Origin: Burkholderia contaminans
GTDB taxonomy: Bacteria; Pseudomonadota; Gammaproteobacteria; Burkholderiales; Burkholderiaceae
Assembly (NCBI RefSeq): GCF_029633825.1
Contig: NZ_CP090641.1
Location: 2,790,001 to 2,854,000 of the forward strand
Direction of reading: 5' to 3'
Length of the DNA stretch: 64,000 bases
This document shows, one piece after another, positions 48,381 to 56,990 of this stretch. Numbering within the stretch: the first letter of the stretch is position 1; each line of letters opens with the position of its first letter. Made by a program: the position numbers and the translations under genes. The notes beneath the pieces were generated by a model, which worked only from the letters and a program-made list of their open reading frames with translations, ran no database searches and was not told where the DNA came from.

Positions 48381-50846
48381 ATGAATCGCGATCTGGCGGA
48401 ACACGCCGTGTTGAATCTCGCCACCGCCGATGCGGCCGTGGCCGAAGTGGGCGATGCCGCCGCGCTGCGCCGGTCCGTGCCGGCCGAACGTGCCGGCGCG
48501 CGCCATGCATCGCGCGCGCTGCGTGTGGCGATCGTCCACGACTGGCTCGTCACCTATGCGGGCGCCGAGCGCGTGCTTGAGCAGATCGTCGCGTGCTTTC
48601 CCGACGCGGACCTGTTCAGCCTCGTCGACTTCCTCGACGATCGCGCGTTCGTGCGCGGCAAGCCGGTGACGACGTCGTTCATCCAGAAGCTGCCGTTCGC
48701 GCGCACCAAGTACCGCAGCTACCTGCCGCTGATGCCGCTCGCGATCGAGCAACTCGACGTGTCCGAGTACGACCTGGTGATCTCGAGCAGCCACGCGGTC
48801 GCGAAGGGCGTGCTGACGGGGCCGGACCAGGTGCACATCAGCTACGTGCATTCGCCGATCCGCTATGCATGGGATCTCCAGCACCAGTACCTGGAACAGT
48901 CGAACCTCACGCATGGGCCTAAATCGCTGCTCGCGCGGATGATCCTGCATTACATCCGCAACTGGGACACGCGCACCGCGAACGCGGTGGACGGTTTCGT
49001 CGCGAACTCCGCGTTCATCGCCCGGCGTATCAAGAAGGTCTACCATCGCGACGCGGCGGTGATCTTCCCGCCGGTCGACGTCGACGCGTTTTCGCTGAAC
49101 GCGGAGAAGGAGGATTTCTACCTGACCGCGTCGCGGATGGTGCCGTACAAGAAGATCGACCTGATCGTCGAGGCGTTTTCGCGCACGCCGGAGCGCAAGC
49201 TCGTCGTGATCGGCGATGGCCCCGAGATGCAGAAGATCCGCGCGAAGGCCGGCCCGAACGTCGAGATCATGGGCTACCAGCCGTTCGCAGTGCTGCACGA
49301 CCGGATGCGGCGCGCGAAGGCGTTCGTGTTCGCGGCCGAGGAGGATTTCGGGATCTCGGTGGTCGAGGCGCAGGCGTGCGGCACGCCGGTGATCGCGTAC
49401 GGCAAGGGCGGCGCGCTCGAAACCGTGCTCGACCCGCAATCGGACCTGAATCCGACCGGGCTCTTTTTCGACGAACAGACGCCGCACGCGATCGTCGCGG
49501 CGGTCGACGATTTCGAGCGTGCGCCGCAGCGCTTCACGCCGACTGCCTGCCGCACGAATGCGGAGCGGTTTTCCGCCGATACGTTCCGGCGGCGCTTTCT
49601 CGACTATGTGGAAGCCGCGTTGCCCGGCTCGACCGCGCAGCGTGGTACGGCCATCGCGCCGATGCCGGTCGCGCGCGGCCCGGCGACGCTCGTGCTCGAC
49701 CAGAGTGGCGTGCTCGGCGGCGCCGAGCTGTCGCTGCTCGAGATCATGAAGCACATGCGTGCGAACGCCGACGTACTGCTGTTCGACGACGGCCCGTTCC
49801 GCGCGGCGCTCGACGAGATCGGCGCGCGCGTCGACGTGGTCGACCAGGGGGCGCTCGCGGGCGTGCGCAAGCAGGGCGGCGTGTCGCTGGGCGCGGTGAA
49901 GCAGCTCGTGCGGCTGGTGCGCGATGTCGCGCGCCGCGCACGCCGTGCCGAAGTGATCTATGCGAACACGCAGCGCGCGATGGTGGTCGCCGCGCTGGCC
50001 GGGCGGCTCGCGCGCAAGCCGGTGGTGTGGCACCTGCGCGACATCGTCAGCACCGACCATTTCGGCAGCAAGCAGTTGCTGGCGATCAAGTATTGCTCAC
50101 GGCTCGGCGTCACGCGCGTGATCGCGAATTCCGACGCATCCGCGCAGGCGTTCCGCACGCTGACGGGCTTCACGCCGCAGCACGTCGACGTCGTGTTCAA
50201 CGGCATTTCGGCCGAGCCGTTCGATGCGCTGGAAGGTGTCAGCCAGGCCGCGCTGCGCACGCGCCTCGGGTTGCCCGAAAACGCGTGGCTCGTCGGTTCG
50301 TTCAGCCGGCTCGCGCGCTGGAAGGGGCAGCACGTGCTGCTGGAAGCCGCCGTGCGGCATCCCGACATGCACGTGGTGCTGGTCGGCGCGCCACTGTTCG
50401 GCGAGGACGAATACGCGGCGCAGCTGCACGAATACGTCGCGCGGCACGGGATGGACGAGCGCGTGCATTTCCTCGGGTTCCAGCGCGACGTGGCGGCCTG
50501 CATGACGGCGGTCGACGTCGTCGCGCACACGTCGATCACGCCGGAGCCGTTCGGGCGCGTGATCGTCGAGGGGATGCTCGCGCGCCGGCCGGTCGTCGCG
50601 GCTCGCGCGGGCGGCGTCGTCGAGATCATCGAGGACGGCGACAACGGGCTGCTCTGCGCGCCGGGCGATGCGGCCGCGCTGGCCGATGCGCTGGATACGC
50701 TGAAGCGCGACGGCGCGCTGCGCGAGCGGCTCGTCGCGAGCGGGCGCGCGACGGCGGTGCGCCGGTTCGGCACCGAAACCTACGTGGAGCGGGTCGAGAA
50801 AATTCTCGCGGATACGGCGAAGGCCGCGAAGGCGAAGAAGCGGTAA
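48381..50846 (+). CDS. bceR: two-domain glycosyltransferase (BceR)
   Basis: An 821-residue fusion of two GT-B (GT4-like) glycosyltransferases. The first (~residues 50-410) starts RVAIVHDWLVTYAGAERVLEQI and has the EDFGISVVEAQACGTPVIAYGKGGALETV donor site. The second (~435-800) starts ATLVLDQSGVLGGAELSLLEIM and has TPEPFGRVIVEGMLARRPVVAARAGGVVEIIEDG. Each donor site carries the E-x7-E-like acidic pair. It probably adds sugars to the lipid-linked cepacian repeat. GGAG seven bases before the ATG is the ribosome site. The TnpB element lies just upstream. Confidence 0.88.
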   Translation: MNRDLAEHAVLNLATADAAVAEVGDAAALRRSVPAERAGARHASRALRVAIVHDWLVTYAGAERVLEQIVACFPDADLFSLVDFLDDRAFVRGKPVTTSFIQKLPFARTKYRSYLPLMPLAIEQLDVSEYDLVISSSHAVAKGVLTGPDQVHISYVHSPIRYAWDLQHQYLEQSNLTHGPKSLLARMILHYIRNWDTRTANAVDGFVANSAFIARRIKKVYHRDAAVIFPPVDVDAFSLNAEKEDFYLTASRMVPYKKIDLIVEAFSRTPERKLVVIGDGPEMQKIRAKAGPNVEIMGYQPFAVLHDRMRRAKAFVFAAEEDFGISVVEAQACGTPVIAYGKGGALETVLDPQSDLNPTGLFFDEQTPHAIVAAVDDFERAPQRFTPTACRTNAERFSADTFRRRFLDYVEAALPGSTAQRGTAIAPMPVARGPATLVLDQSGVLGGAELSLLEIMKHMRANADVLLFDDGPFRAALDEIGARVDVVDQGALAGVRKQGGVSLGAVKQLVRLVRDVARRARRAEVIYANTQRAMVVAALAGRLARKPVVWHLRDIVSTDHFGSKQLLAIKYCSRLGVTRVIANSDASAQAFRTLTGFTPQHVDVVFNGISAEPFDALEGVSQAALRTRLGLPENAWLVGSFSRLARWKGQHVLLEAAVRHPDMHVVLVGAPLFGEDEYAAQLHEYVARHGMDERVHFLGFQRDVAACMTAVDVVAHTSITPEPFGRVIVEGMLARRPVVAARAGGVVEIIEDGDNGLLCAPGDAAALADALDTLKRDGALRERLVASGRATAVRRFGTETYVERVEKILADTAKAAKAKKR

Positions 50847-50869
50847 GCGGCGCAAGCCGGCGGGAAGCG

Positions 50870-50909
50870 AGCCCTCATGCGGCGGTGTGCTGCGTGGGGG
50901 CTTTGTTTT
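50870..50909 (+). terminator. intrinsic terminator after bceR
   Basis: AGCCCTCATGC / GCGTGGGGGCT, an 11-bp stem with two G-T pairs, followed by TTGTTTTT, 24 bases after the bceR stop. The remaining gap to the bceS end (50910-51157) is GC-rich and shows no gene. Confidence 0.82.
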
Positions 50910-51157
50910 TCAGCGCCGGGGGCCTTTTGCCGGGCGGGTGGTGGGCAGGTTGTCGTGCGTTGTGCGGGACGTGTGCTTGGCCGGTCGTCGATTGGGAGGG
51001 AATAGTTGGCGAGGCGAGAAGGTGACGCCAGAAGGTCGCGCCCAGGCGGTCCCCGGTGAAAGTCGGTCGAGGGCGGCTCAGGCGGGCCGTAGCGCGGCCC
51101 GACACCGGCAGGCTACCCACGGATGCCAACCCGGCATGCCTGGCGCGCTCAGGCCAT

Positions 51158-51195
51158 GAAAAAGCCCCCGCGCAGCGTACCGCCTCGCGAGGGCT
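51158..51195 (-). terminator. intrinsic terminator after bceS
   Basis: On the minus strand, AGCCCTCGCG / CGCGGGGGCT (one G-T pair) is followed by TTTTTC, 22 bases after the bceS stop. It points leftward against the bceR terminator, so the convergent genes are insulated. Confidence 0.78.
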
Positions 51196-51216
51196 CAGGA
51201 AAGCCTGCCGGTCCGG

Positions 51217-52392
51217 TCAAACGGCCCGTTCGGGCGCCGGCGTAACGACCCGAGCAGGGCGAGCGGGCTTGAAGCTGGCCGACCACGTCATCGCGGGCCG
51301 TTCGAACATCCGGTAGAACACATACGCGACCGGGATCGCGATGGCCATGAACGCGAACGACGGCCAGATCGACAGCTGCAGCTCGGAATGGAACAGCACC
51401 GAGCCGAGGCAGACGAACAGCGGCAGGTGGATCAGGTACAGCGAGTAGCTGAAGTCGCCGAACCAGCTCAGCACGCGCAGCGGCGGCGTCGGGCGCGGCG
51501 GACGGGCGAGCGCGCGGTACAGGAAGCACGCGAAGCCGGCCGACCACAGCTGGAATGCGCCGTACTGGCCGAAATGGAACGCGCCGCAGCCGGCGGCCAG
51601 CAACACGGCGGCCGCGCCGTACCACGCGCGTGACGGCACGGTGGCCGCGCCGCGTGCCGGCTGTGCGCGCACGTCGGCGATCCACGCGCCGATCGTCCAG
51701 GACAGCCAGTACGACGTGAAGAACTGCAGGTCGTGCCGTTCGAGCAGCCACGCCGACGCGACGTTGACGAGCGCAACCGCGGCCACGACCGCCGGCATGC
51801 CGATGCGCCGGCGGACCGCGAACAGCAGCGGGTAGATCGCATAGAACTGCACTTCGAGCGACAGCGTCCACAGTGCGCCGTTCGACCCGTACGTGTAGCC
51901 GGCGACGCCCTGCAGCGAGAACAGGTTCACGAGGAACGCGACGAGGCCGACGTCGCGGATCTTGTGGCTGACGGGCTCGATCTGCAGGCTGACCGAGTCG
52001 AGTGCGAGCGTAAACAGCAGCGCGGCGAGCAGCACCGGGTAGATGCGCGCGAACCGGCGCACCCAGAAGTTCGGCGCGTCGAGCCGGTACGCGGGATCGG
52101 CCGTGAGCTTGAGGGCCGCGTTGCGATGGATGCAGTAGCCGCTGATCACGAAGAAGATCGGCACGCCGGCGGAGCCCCACGCGAACGGGAAGGTCAGGTA
52201 GCCGGCGATCGCGCTCGGGGTGAGCGCGTGGCCGTAAGCCTGATGGAAGCTCTGCATGCCGACCCAGACGACCTGGCGGCAGTGGAAATAGGCGACGAGC
52301 AGCGCCGCGAAGCCGCGCATCGCGTCGATTACGTGTTCCTTGTGATCGGCGACGGGCGGCGCGGTCAGAGACGATCCGCTGAAAGCTTGCAT
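51217..52392 (-). CDS. bceS: acyltransferase family 3 membrane protein (BceS)
   Basis: A 391-residue polytopic acyltransferase that likely O-acetylates the exopolysaccharide. HVIDAMRGFAALLVAYFHCRQVVW is the conserved N-terminal helix with His, GVPIFFVISGYCIHRNAAL is the second, and NGALWTLSLEVQFYAIYPLLFAV the third family motif. LSWFGDFSYSLYLIHLPLFV marks the late helix pair. The ATG at 52392 is used. It is divergent from the small membrane protein gene at 52610; the 217-base gap is AT-rich and holds AAATATCGGAA at 52484-52494. Confidence 0.86.
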   Translation of the reverse strand: MQAFSGSSLTAPPVADHKEHVIDAMRGFAALLVAYFHCRQVVWVGMQSFHQAYGHALTPSAIAGYLTFPFAWGSAGVPIFFVISGYCIHRNAALKLTADPAYRLDAPNFWVRRFARIYPVLLAALLFTLALDSVSLQIEPVSHKIRDVGLVAFLVNLFSLQGVAGYTYGSNGALWTLSLEVQFYAIYPLLFAVRRRIGMPAVVAAVALVNVASAWLLERHDLQFFTSYWLSWTIGAWIADVRAQPARGAATVPSRAWYGAAAVLLAAGCGAFHFGQYGAFQLWSAGFACFLYRALARPPRPTPPLRVLSWFGDFSYSLYLIHLPLFVCLGSVLFHSELQLSIWPSFAFMAIAIPVAYVFYRMFERPAMTWSASFKPARPARVVTPAPERAV

Positions 52393-52609
52393 GCGATTCG
52401 ATTCCTTGCGACGGATGGGCGGGAAGTTTCATCCAATCGTAATGCGCAAGAATTCGATCAATGAATAAAAAAATCTCGCCGGGAAATATCGGAATTCCAC
52501 ATCATGGTTTTATCGCGTTCGGAAAGCGGTTCCGCGAGGCGGGTCAATTATTTACCGATTTTTTTCTGATAGTTTGAAGCTCCAGTTGATTGATGCAAGG
52601 AGCGGCAAG

Positions 52610-52753
52610 ATGGACATGCATTGGATCGCGAGCGCTGCAGTACTGCTGGTCATGGCCGTGCTGTCGGCGTACCGTGAGGCGCTGAAGAACGAACCGATTC
52701 GCCCGGGTCTCGAACGGGGCGGCGTGCCCTATATCGAGGAATTCGAATCGTAA
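52610..52753 (+). CDS. small single-pass membrane protein in the bce-II cluster
   Basis: A 47-residue ORF with a near-ideal ribosome site (AAGGAG, seven bases before the ATG). Residues 4-20 (HWIASAAVLLVMAVLSA) form one transmembrane helix. The tail, YREALKNEPIRPGLERGGVPYIEEFES, is charged and cytosolic or periplasmic. It is divergent from bceS and upstream of bceT by 230 bases. It is too short for ordinary ORF calling. Codon use is GC-rich as in its neighbours. Its function is unknown; a regulator or partner of a membrane acyltransferase or polymerase is possible. Confidence 0.7.
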   Translation: MDMHWIASAAVLLVMAVLSAYREALKNEPIRPGLERGGVPYIEEFES

Positions 52754-52983
52754 GAATTTGTATCTGGAAAATCGGTAATTTGTTTCTGCCTCGGCACTCG
52801 GTTCGGCAATATCGACCGGGTTGAAAGGATTATATTTTTTCCGGAATCATTGGGCAATCAGTCCATATCGAAAATGAGCGGAGTCGAATTGGCCGTACCG
52901 TCGATTCTCGATATGCCGTTCGGAACACAATCGCGCCGGGTCGCGGGTCGACGCGGCGCAGTCAACGCAATCAGGATGCGAAC
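52754..52983 (+). promoter_or_regulatory. AT-rich bceT upstream region with repeated ATATCGA elements
   Basis: A 230-base AT-rich gap that contains CAATATCGA (52807-52815), CATATCGAAA (52864-52873) and, on the other strand, CATATCGAG within 52908-52916, all near-matches of the AAATATCGAA element found upstream of other bce-II genes. TTATATTTTTT near 52830 could include a -10. Confidence 0.45.
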
Positions 52984-53871
52984 ATGTTGAAAGTCACCAA
53001 GGCCGTGTTCCCCGTCGCCGGTCTCGGCACGCGGTTCCTTCCGGCAACGAAGGCGAGCCCGAAGGAAATGTTGCCCGTCGTCGACAAGCCGCTGATCCAG
53101 TACGCGGTCGAGGAAGCGATCAACGCAGGTATCACCGAGATGATTTTCGTCACCGGGCGCAGCAAGCGCGCGATCGAGGATCACTTCGACAAGTCCTACG
53201 AGATCGAGGCCGAACTCGAGGCGCGCGGCAAGGAAAAGCTGCTCGAACTGGTGCGCGGCATCAAGCCGAGCCACGTGAACTGCTTCTACGTGCGCCAGCC
53301 GGAAGCGCTCGGCCTCGGCCACGCGGTGCTGTGTGCCGAGAAGCTGGTGCATGGCGAGCCGTTCGCGGTGATCCTCGCCGACGACCTGCTGCACGGCGAA
53401 CAACCGGTGCTCAAGCAGCTCGTCGACGTGTTCGACCACTATCACAGCTCGGTGATCGGGGTCGAGACGATCGCGCGCGACGACAGCCGCTCGTACGGCG
53501 TCGTCGAAGGCCGCGAATGGGAAGAGGACATCATCAAGCTGTCGGGCATCATCGAGAAGCCCGCGCCGGAAGACGCGCCGTCGAATCTCGGCGTGGTCGG
53601 CCGCTACGTGTTCATGCCGACGATCTTCGATCACCTGCGCAAGCTCAAGCCGGGCGCCGGCGGCGAGCTGCAGCTGACCGATGCGGTCCAGTCGCTGCTC
53701 GCGAACGAGCAGGTGCTCGCGTATCGCTACTACGGCACGCGCTTCGATTGCGGCAGCAAGATCGGCTATCTCAAGGCCACCGTCGAACTCGCGCTCCAGC
53801 ATCCGGAAGTGAGCCGCGAATTCGAGGCCTACCTGCGTACCTGCTTGCCCGCGCTGGCTGCTGTCGCCTAA
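52984..53871 (+). CDS. bceT: UTP-glucose-1-phosphate uridylyltransferase (BceT)
   Basis: Makes UDP-glucose, a precursor of UDP-glucuronate and other cepacian donors. It has 295 residues, beginning [20 protein letters not shown] with the GalU-type [28 protein letters not shown] signature, which carries the nucleotide and Mg site. [14 protein letters not shown] holds the metal-binding Asp pair, and [10 protein letters not shown] and [12 protein letters not shown] are also conserved. AGGA ahead of the ATG is the ribosome site. It is followed by a terminator that an IS element has split. Confidence 0.94.
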   Translation: MLKVTKAVFPVAGLGTRFLPATKASPKEMLPVVDKPLIQYAVEEAINAGITEMIFVTGRSKRAIEDHFDKSYEIEAELEARGKEKLLELVRGIKPSHVNCFYVRQPEALGLGHAVLCAEKLVHGEPFAVILADDLLHGEQPVLKQLVDVFDHYHSSVIGVETIARDDSRSYGVVEGREWEEDIIKLSGIIEKPAPEDAPSNLGVVGRYVFMPTIFDHLRKLKPGAGGELQLTDAVQSLLANEQVLAYRYYGTRFDCGSKIGYLKATVELALQHPEVSREFEAYLRTCLPALAAVA

Positions 53872-53913
53872 GCAGCCGCGCGCTCCGTCGTTTCAGGTGG
53901 TGGTTGTTCCGTT

Positions 53914-53941
53914 GGCCCCGGCCGCTCGCGCGCCGGGGCTT
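53914..53941 (+). terminator. bceT terminator stem, cut from its T-tract by an IS
   Basis: GGCCCCGG / CCGGGGCT stem with an 11-base loop, then only TT before the IS1111 element begins. On the far side of the element the sequence resumes with TTTTTGCG (55303-55310), so the two halves rejoin as one intrinsic terminator. The element therefore sits in the T-tract. Confidence 0.75.
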
Positions 53942-54014
53942 AATAGGATGGTCAGCCCGATCCTCACTCAGTGGACTACGCTGAGTGAGGATTTTGTCCT
54001 TCTGGAGGGCCATC

Positions 54015-55039
54015 ATGGACACGGTATCGCTGATCGGAATCGATCTCGGCAAGCACTGCTTCCACCTGCATGGACAGGATGCGTCAGGCAGGATGGTGTT
54101 CCGTAAAAAGCTCACGCGTAGCCAGATGTTCACGCTGCTGGGCAATTTTCCGCGTTGCATTGTGGTCATGGAGGCCTGCGCCGGTGCTCACTGGATCGCA
54201 CGTCGACTTCAAGCGCTGGGCCATGAGGCCAAGCTGATTTCTCCGCAATTCGTCAAACCGTTCCGGCAAGGCAACAAGAACGATTTCGCGGACGCCCAGG
54301 CGATCTGCGAAGCAGCCGCTCGTTCGAGCATGCGTTTCGTGAGCCCGCACAACGAAGCCCAGCAAATCGTTTCAGCCTTGCACCGTGTGCGCGAGCGGCT
54401 GGTGCGTGACCGCACCGGCACGATCAATCAGATTCATGCGTTTCTGTTGGAGTTCGGTATCAGCTTGCCGCGCGGCATGGCAGTGATCCGGCGACTGCCT
54501 GCCGTGCTCGAGGCAGAATCGTTGCCGCCGAGGCTGGTGGTCGTGCTCGAACGTTTGCAGGCGCACTTCAAGTATCTGGACGAGCAGATCCACCAGCTCG
54601 AACGTGAGTTGCTTACCCAGCTACACGAGGATGAACGCAGTGAACGACTGCTCGAGATTCCGGCATTGGCCCGATGACCGCCAGCGTGTTGATGTCTGAG
54701 TTGGGCGATGCCCAGCAATATGGCTCAGCAAGGCAGTTTGCAGCTTCGGTTGGTCTGGTGCCGCGGCAGTACAGCACCGGCGGCAAACCAACGCTACTGG
54801 GCATCAGCAAGCGTGGCGACAAGGAACTGCGACGATTGCTGGTGCAATGTGCGCGGGCCATCATGCAGCGCATCGAGCACCGCACGGATGCATTGGGCGT
54901 CTGGATTCGCAGCCTGTTGGCGCGGCGACACTCGAACGTGGTGGCCTGTGCCCTGGCCAACAAACTGGCGAGGATCGCCTGGGCCATCCTCGCCAAAGGG
55001 ACACACTACCGGAGCATCGAGGCTGTTCCCTCAGTCTGA
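54015..55039 (+). pseudogene. IS110/IS1111 transposase, single frameshift
   Basis: A DEDD-type RuvC-like recombinase. The N-terminal frame (54015-54677) has GIDLGK (D11), VMEACAGAHW (E60) and KNDFADAQAI. The second frame (from ~54660) has MTASVLMSELGDAQQYGSARQF, then GLVPRQYSTGGKPTLLGISKRGDKELRRLL with the catalytic Ser domain. The junction should read IPGIGPMTA; here one G of a CCGGG run at ~54660-54663 is missing, which closes the first frame at 54677. The rest of both frames is intact, so the break is recent, or a sequencing error. Confidence 0.85.
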
Positions 55040-55285
55040 CGCTTCCTATCGCTTACGGCTTCAGTTTCAGTAGTCACCTCTGGTTTTGCGACGCGAGATA
55101 CGTGAAGGCATAAACGACTCAACGGCCGGGCAAGTAACCTGACACAAAAAACAGCACCTCAATGCTGTGGGCTTTTTGAGGTTTGCCCGGCGCGGCTCCC
55201 ATCATGGGGCGGGATCTTTCCCATCCGCGACCCCGGATAGATTCGAGCAAGTCCACTTTAGGTCAACACTGCCTCGCTTGCAAAA
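55040..55285 (+). ncRNA. candidate bridge RNA / seekRNA of the IS1111 element
   Basis: IS1111-group elements encode their guide RNA in the 3' non-coding end after the transposase. Here the ~245-base segment contains a hairpin CCTCAA / TTGAGG (55157-55162 with 55176-55181) whose loop and stem edge read GGGCTTTTTG (55169-55178). The reconstructed insertion site reads GGGGC-TT-TTTG, allowing a 2-base duplicated core. This is an exact 10-base match, suggesting a target guide. Location is family knowledge; the match is read directly. Confidence 0.55.
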
Positions 55286-55302
55286 ATCGGGCTGACCATA
55301 GA

Positions 55303-55614
55303 TTTTTGCGTGTGCGGGTGCGCCAGTGCACGATCGCGGTGCGTGCCGTCGGGACGTGTGTGGTTGCGGATCGGCTTCAGGATCGGGGCTGCGTGCGGGG
55401 CGGGGCGCGCCGACGAGCACGGACGTCACGGCTGAAACCGGTGCCGCGGCGGGCGCCCGGATGACAGGATCGGCGGTTCGATCGCGCGATGCACGTCGAT
55501 GTTCGTGACCGCATCGGTTTTGCCGGCGCCGGTCGATGCCGCGATCGCTGGGGTGTTGAGCGTCAGCTCCGGGGCGGGGCTTGAAGCGCCGTTTCTTCGC
55601 TCAACGTGCAGCGC
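55303..55614. other. 312-bp intergenic region between the IS and bceU
   Basis: It begins with TTTTTGCG, the displaced T-tract of the bceT terminator. The rest is GC-rich with short frames only (none with a ribosome site or a recognisable product). I see no gene and no clear terminator for bceU here. Confidence 0.5.
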
Positions 55615-56733
55615 TCAACGTGCCGACGTGCTTGGCCGCGCGACGAAATGCCGGGCCAGCATCGCGGCGACCGGCTTCTTGAAATCGAGCAGCCGCTTTT
55701 CGAGATAGCGCCAGGACAGGTGCGCGAGCAGCACGGCGAGCGCGAACTGCAGCAGTTCGGGCAGCGTGTCGCGGACGATTTCAGGTATGCCCACGTGCGC
55801 GACGTGCGCGGGCAGTACGCCGAAACGCGCCGGAATCAGGTTGTGGAACAGGTAGAAGCCGTAGCTGATCGTGCCGAGATAGGCGAGCGGCGCCCAGTCG
55901 AGCAGCGCCACGACCGGATGCTCGGGTTCGCTGACGATCCACAGCAGCAGCGCGCCGAGCGATGCGGACAGGCCGAGATCCGCGAGCCCCGCGATCGTGT
56001 CGGGCAAGCTCGTGCATGCAGGCAGCACGAGGAAGAACACGACGCCGGCCGCGCCGAGCCAGCCGGGCGGAATGCGGCGCACGGCGGCCGCACCGCGATC
56101 GGCGAGCGCCATCGCGCCGACGCCGCCGAGCGCGATCAGCGCGAAATTCCACGGGGAAAACGCGTAGATCAGCACCGGCGACGCGTCGCACAGGTAGAGC
56201 GCGAGATGCGCGAGCGCGCACAGTACGATGGCCGCGATGCCGAGCGCGACGTGTCGCGCGGCGGGCACCGCGAGCAGCGCGAGCGGCGCGATCAGATAGA
56301 ACTGCTGTTCAACCGCGAGGCTCCAGAAGTGCGACGTGGAGCCCGGCCAGCCGTCCTTGACGACACCGATCCAGTAATTCGACAGGAACGCCGCGTGCCA
56401 AGCGAGCCCGAGATTGACGCCGCGCTGGTAGAACAGCGCATGCGCGATCGCGAGCGCGGCGAGCAGCAGGTAATAGACGGGAAAGATCCGCAGCGCGCGC
56501 TTCGCGAGAAACAGCGCGAGCGCGTGGCGGCGCGTCATGGTGCCGCGCTCGACCGCCTCGCGGTTGCGATGCAGCTCGCCGACGATCAGGAATCCGCTGA
56601 TGAGGAAAAACGTCCACACGCCAAGCTTGCCGACGTCGACGGCAAGGACGTGGCCCTTGTGGGACAGGAAAACGAGGATGACGGCGAGGGCTCGCAGGCC
56701 GTCGAGTCCTTTGACGTATCTGGCTTCGCGCAT
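55615..56733 (-). CDS. bceU: acyltransferase family 3 membrane protein (BceU)
   Basis: A 372-residue polytopic acyltransferase. MREARYVKGLDGLRALAVILVFLSHKG is the typical N-terminal helix with His, LGVWTFFLISGFLIVGELHRNREA the second region, and STSHFWSLAVEQQFYLIAPLALL the third. LGTISYGFYLFHNLIPAR lies late. The upstream extension of this frame has no family similarity, so the start at 56733 is used. It is the last gene of the bce-II set and is transcribed leftward, away from the histone-like gene. AAATATCGAA lies upstream at 56774-56783. Confidence 0.85.
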   Translation of the reverse strand: MREARYVKGLDGLRALAVILVFLSHKGHVLAVDVGKLGVWTFFLISGFLIVGELHRNREAVERGTMTRRHALALFLAKRALRIFPVYYLLLAALAIAHALFYQRGVNLGLAWHAAFLSNYWIGVVKDGWPGSTSHFWSLAVEQQFYLIAPLALLAVPAARHVALGIAAIVLCALAHLALYLCDASPVLIYAFSPWNFALIALGGVGAMALADRGAAAVRRIPPGWLGAAGVVFFLVLPACTSLPDTIAGLADLGLSASLGALLLWIVSEPEHPVVALLDWAPLAYLGTISYGFYLFHNLIPARFGVLPAHVAHVGIPEIVRDTLPELLQFALAVLLAHLSWRYLEKRLLDFKKPVAAMLARHFVARPSTSAR

Positions 56734-56773
56734 GGAGGCATCCGGGCATTGAGCGAGCCCAGTATAGGTGCGC

Positions 56774-56783
56774 AAATATCGAA
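56774..56783 (+). promoter_or_regulatory. AAATATCGAA element upstream of bceU
   Basis: The same 10-mer as at 43129-43138 and (reverse) 43351-43360, 41 bases upstream of the bceU start. It is AT-rich in a GC-rich genome and found only in bce-II promoter regions by eye. Confidence 0.45.
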
Positions 56784-56990
56784 CGTAATTCGCATTCGGG
56801 TGCCTACGTGAAGGGGTTTTTTGATGCTGGAGCGTCGATGAAATCGGTCGCATGCAAAAAAACCTGCGGGAAACCCCGCGAAAACGCATAAAAGTACTGC
56901 ACGAAGCGTCAAGGCGCTTGTAGAATCCGGCGTTGAAGCGCGCGCGTTGCACGCTTCGTGTATCCAACGACCACACCTGGTAGGAGAAAC

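Larger units (their letters stand above)
53942..55302 (+). mobile_element. IS110-family, IS1111-group insertion sequence (degenerate transposase)
   Basis: About 1.36 kb. Perfect 14-bp inverted repeats ATGGTCAGCCCGAT (53949-53962) and ATCGGGCTGACCAT (55286-55299) are subterminal, the hallmark of the IS1111 group, with 7 and 3 bases outside them by family precedent. It holds one frameshifted DEDD transposase gene and ~245 bases of 3' non-coding DNA. A 12-bp stem (ATCCTCACTCAG / CTGAGTGAGGAT, 53961-53993) lies before the transposase. It separates bceT from bceU. Confidence 0.85.

Noticed and set aside
55157..55181. The CCTCAA/TTGAGG hairpin as an ordinary terminator of the transposase
   Set aside because: Possible, since CAGCA/TGCTG plus a T-run could also fold, but its position in the IS1111 guide-RNA region and match to the insertion site favour the guide reading; I keep the terminator as the alternative.
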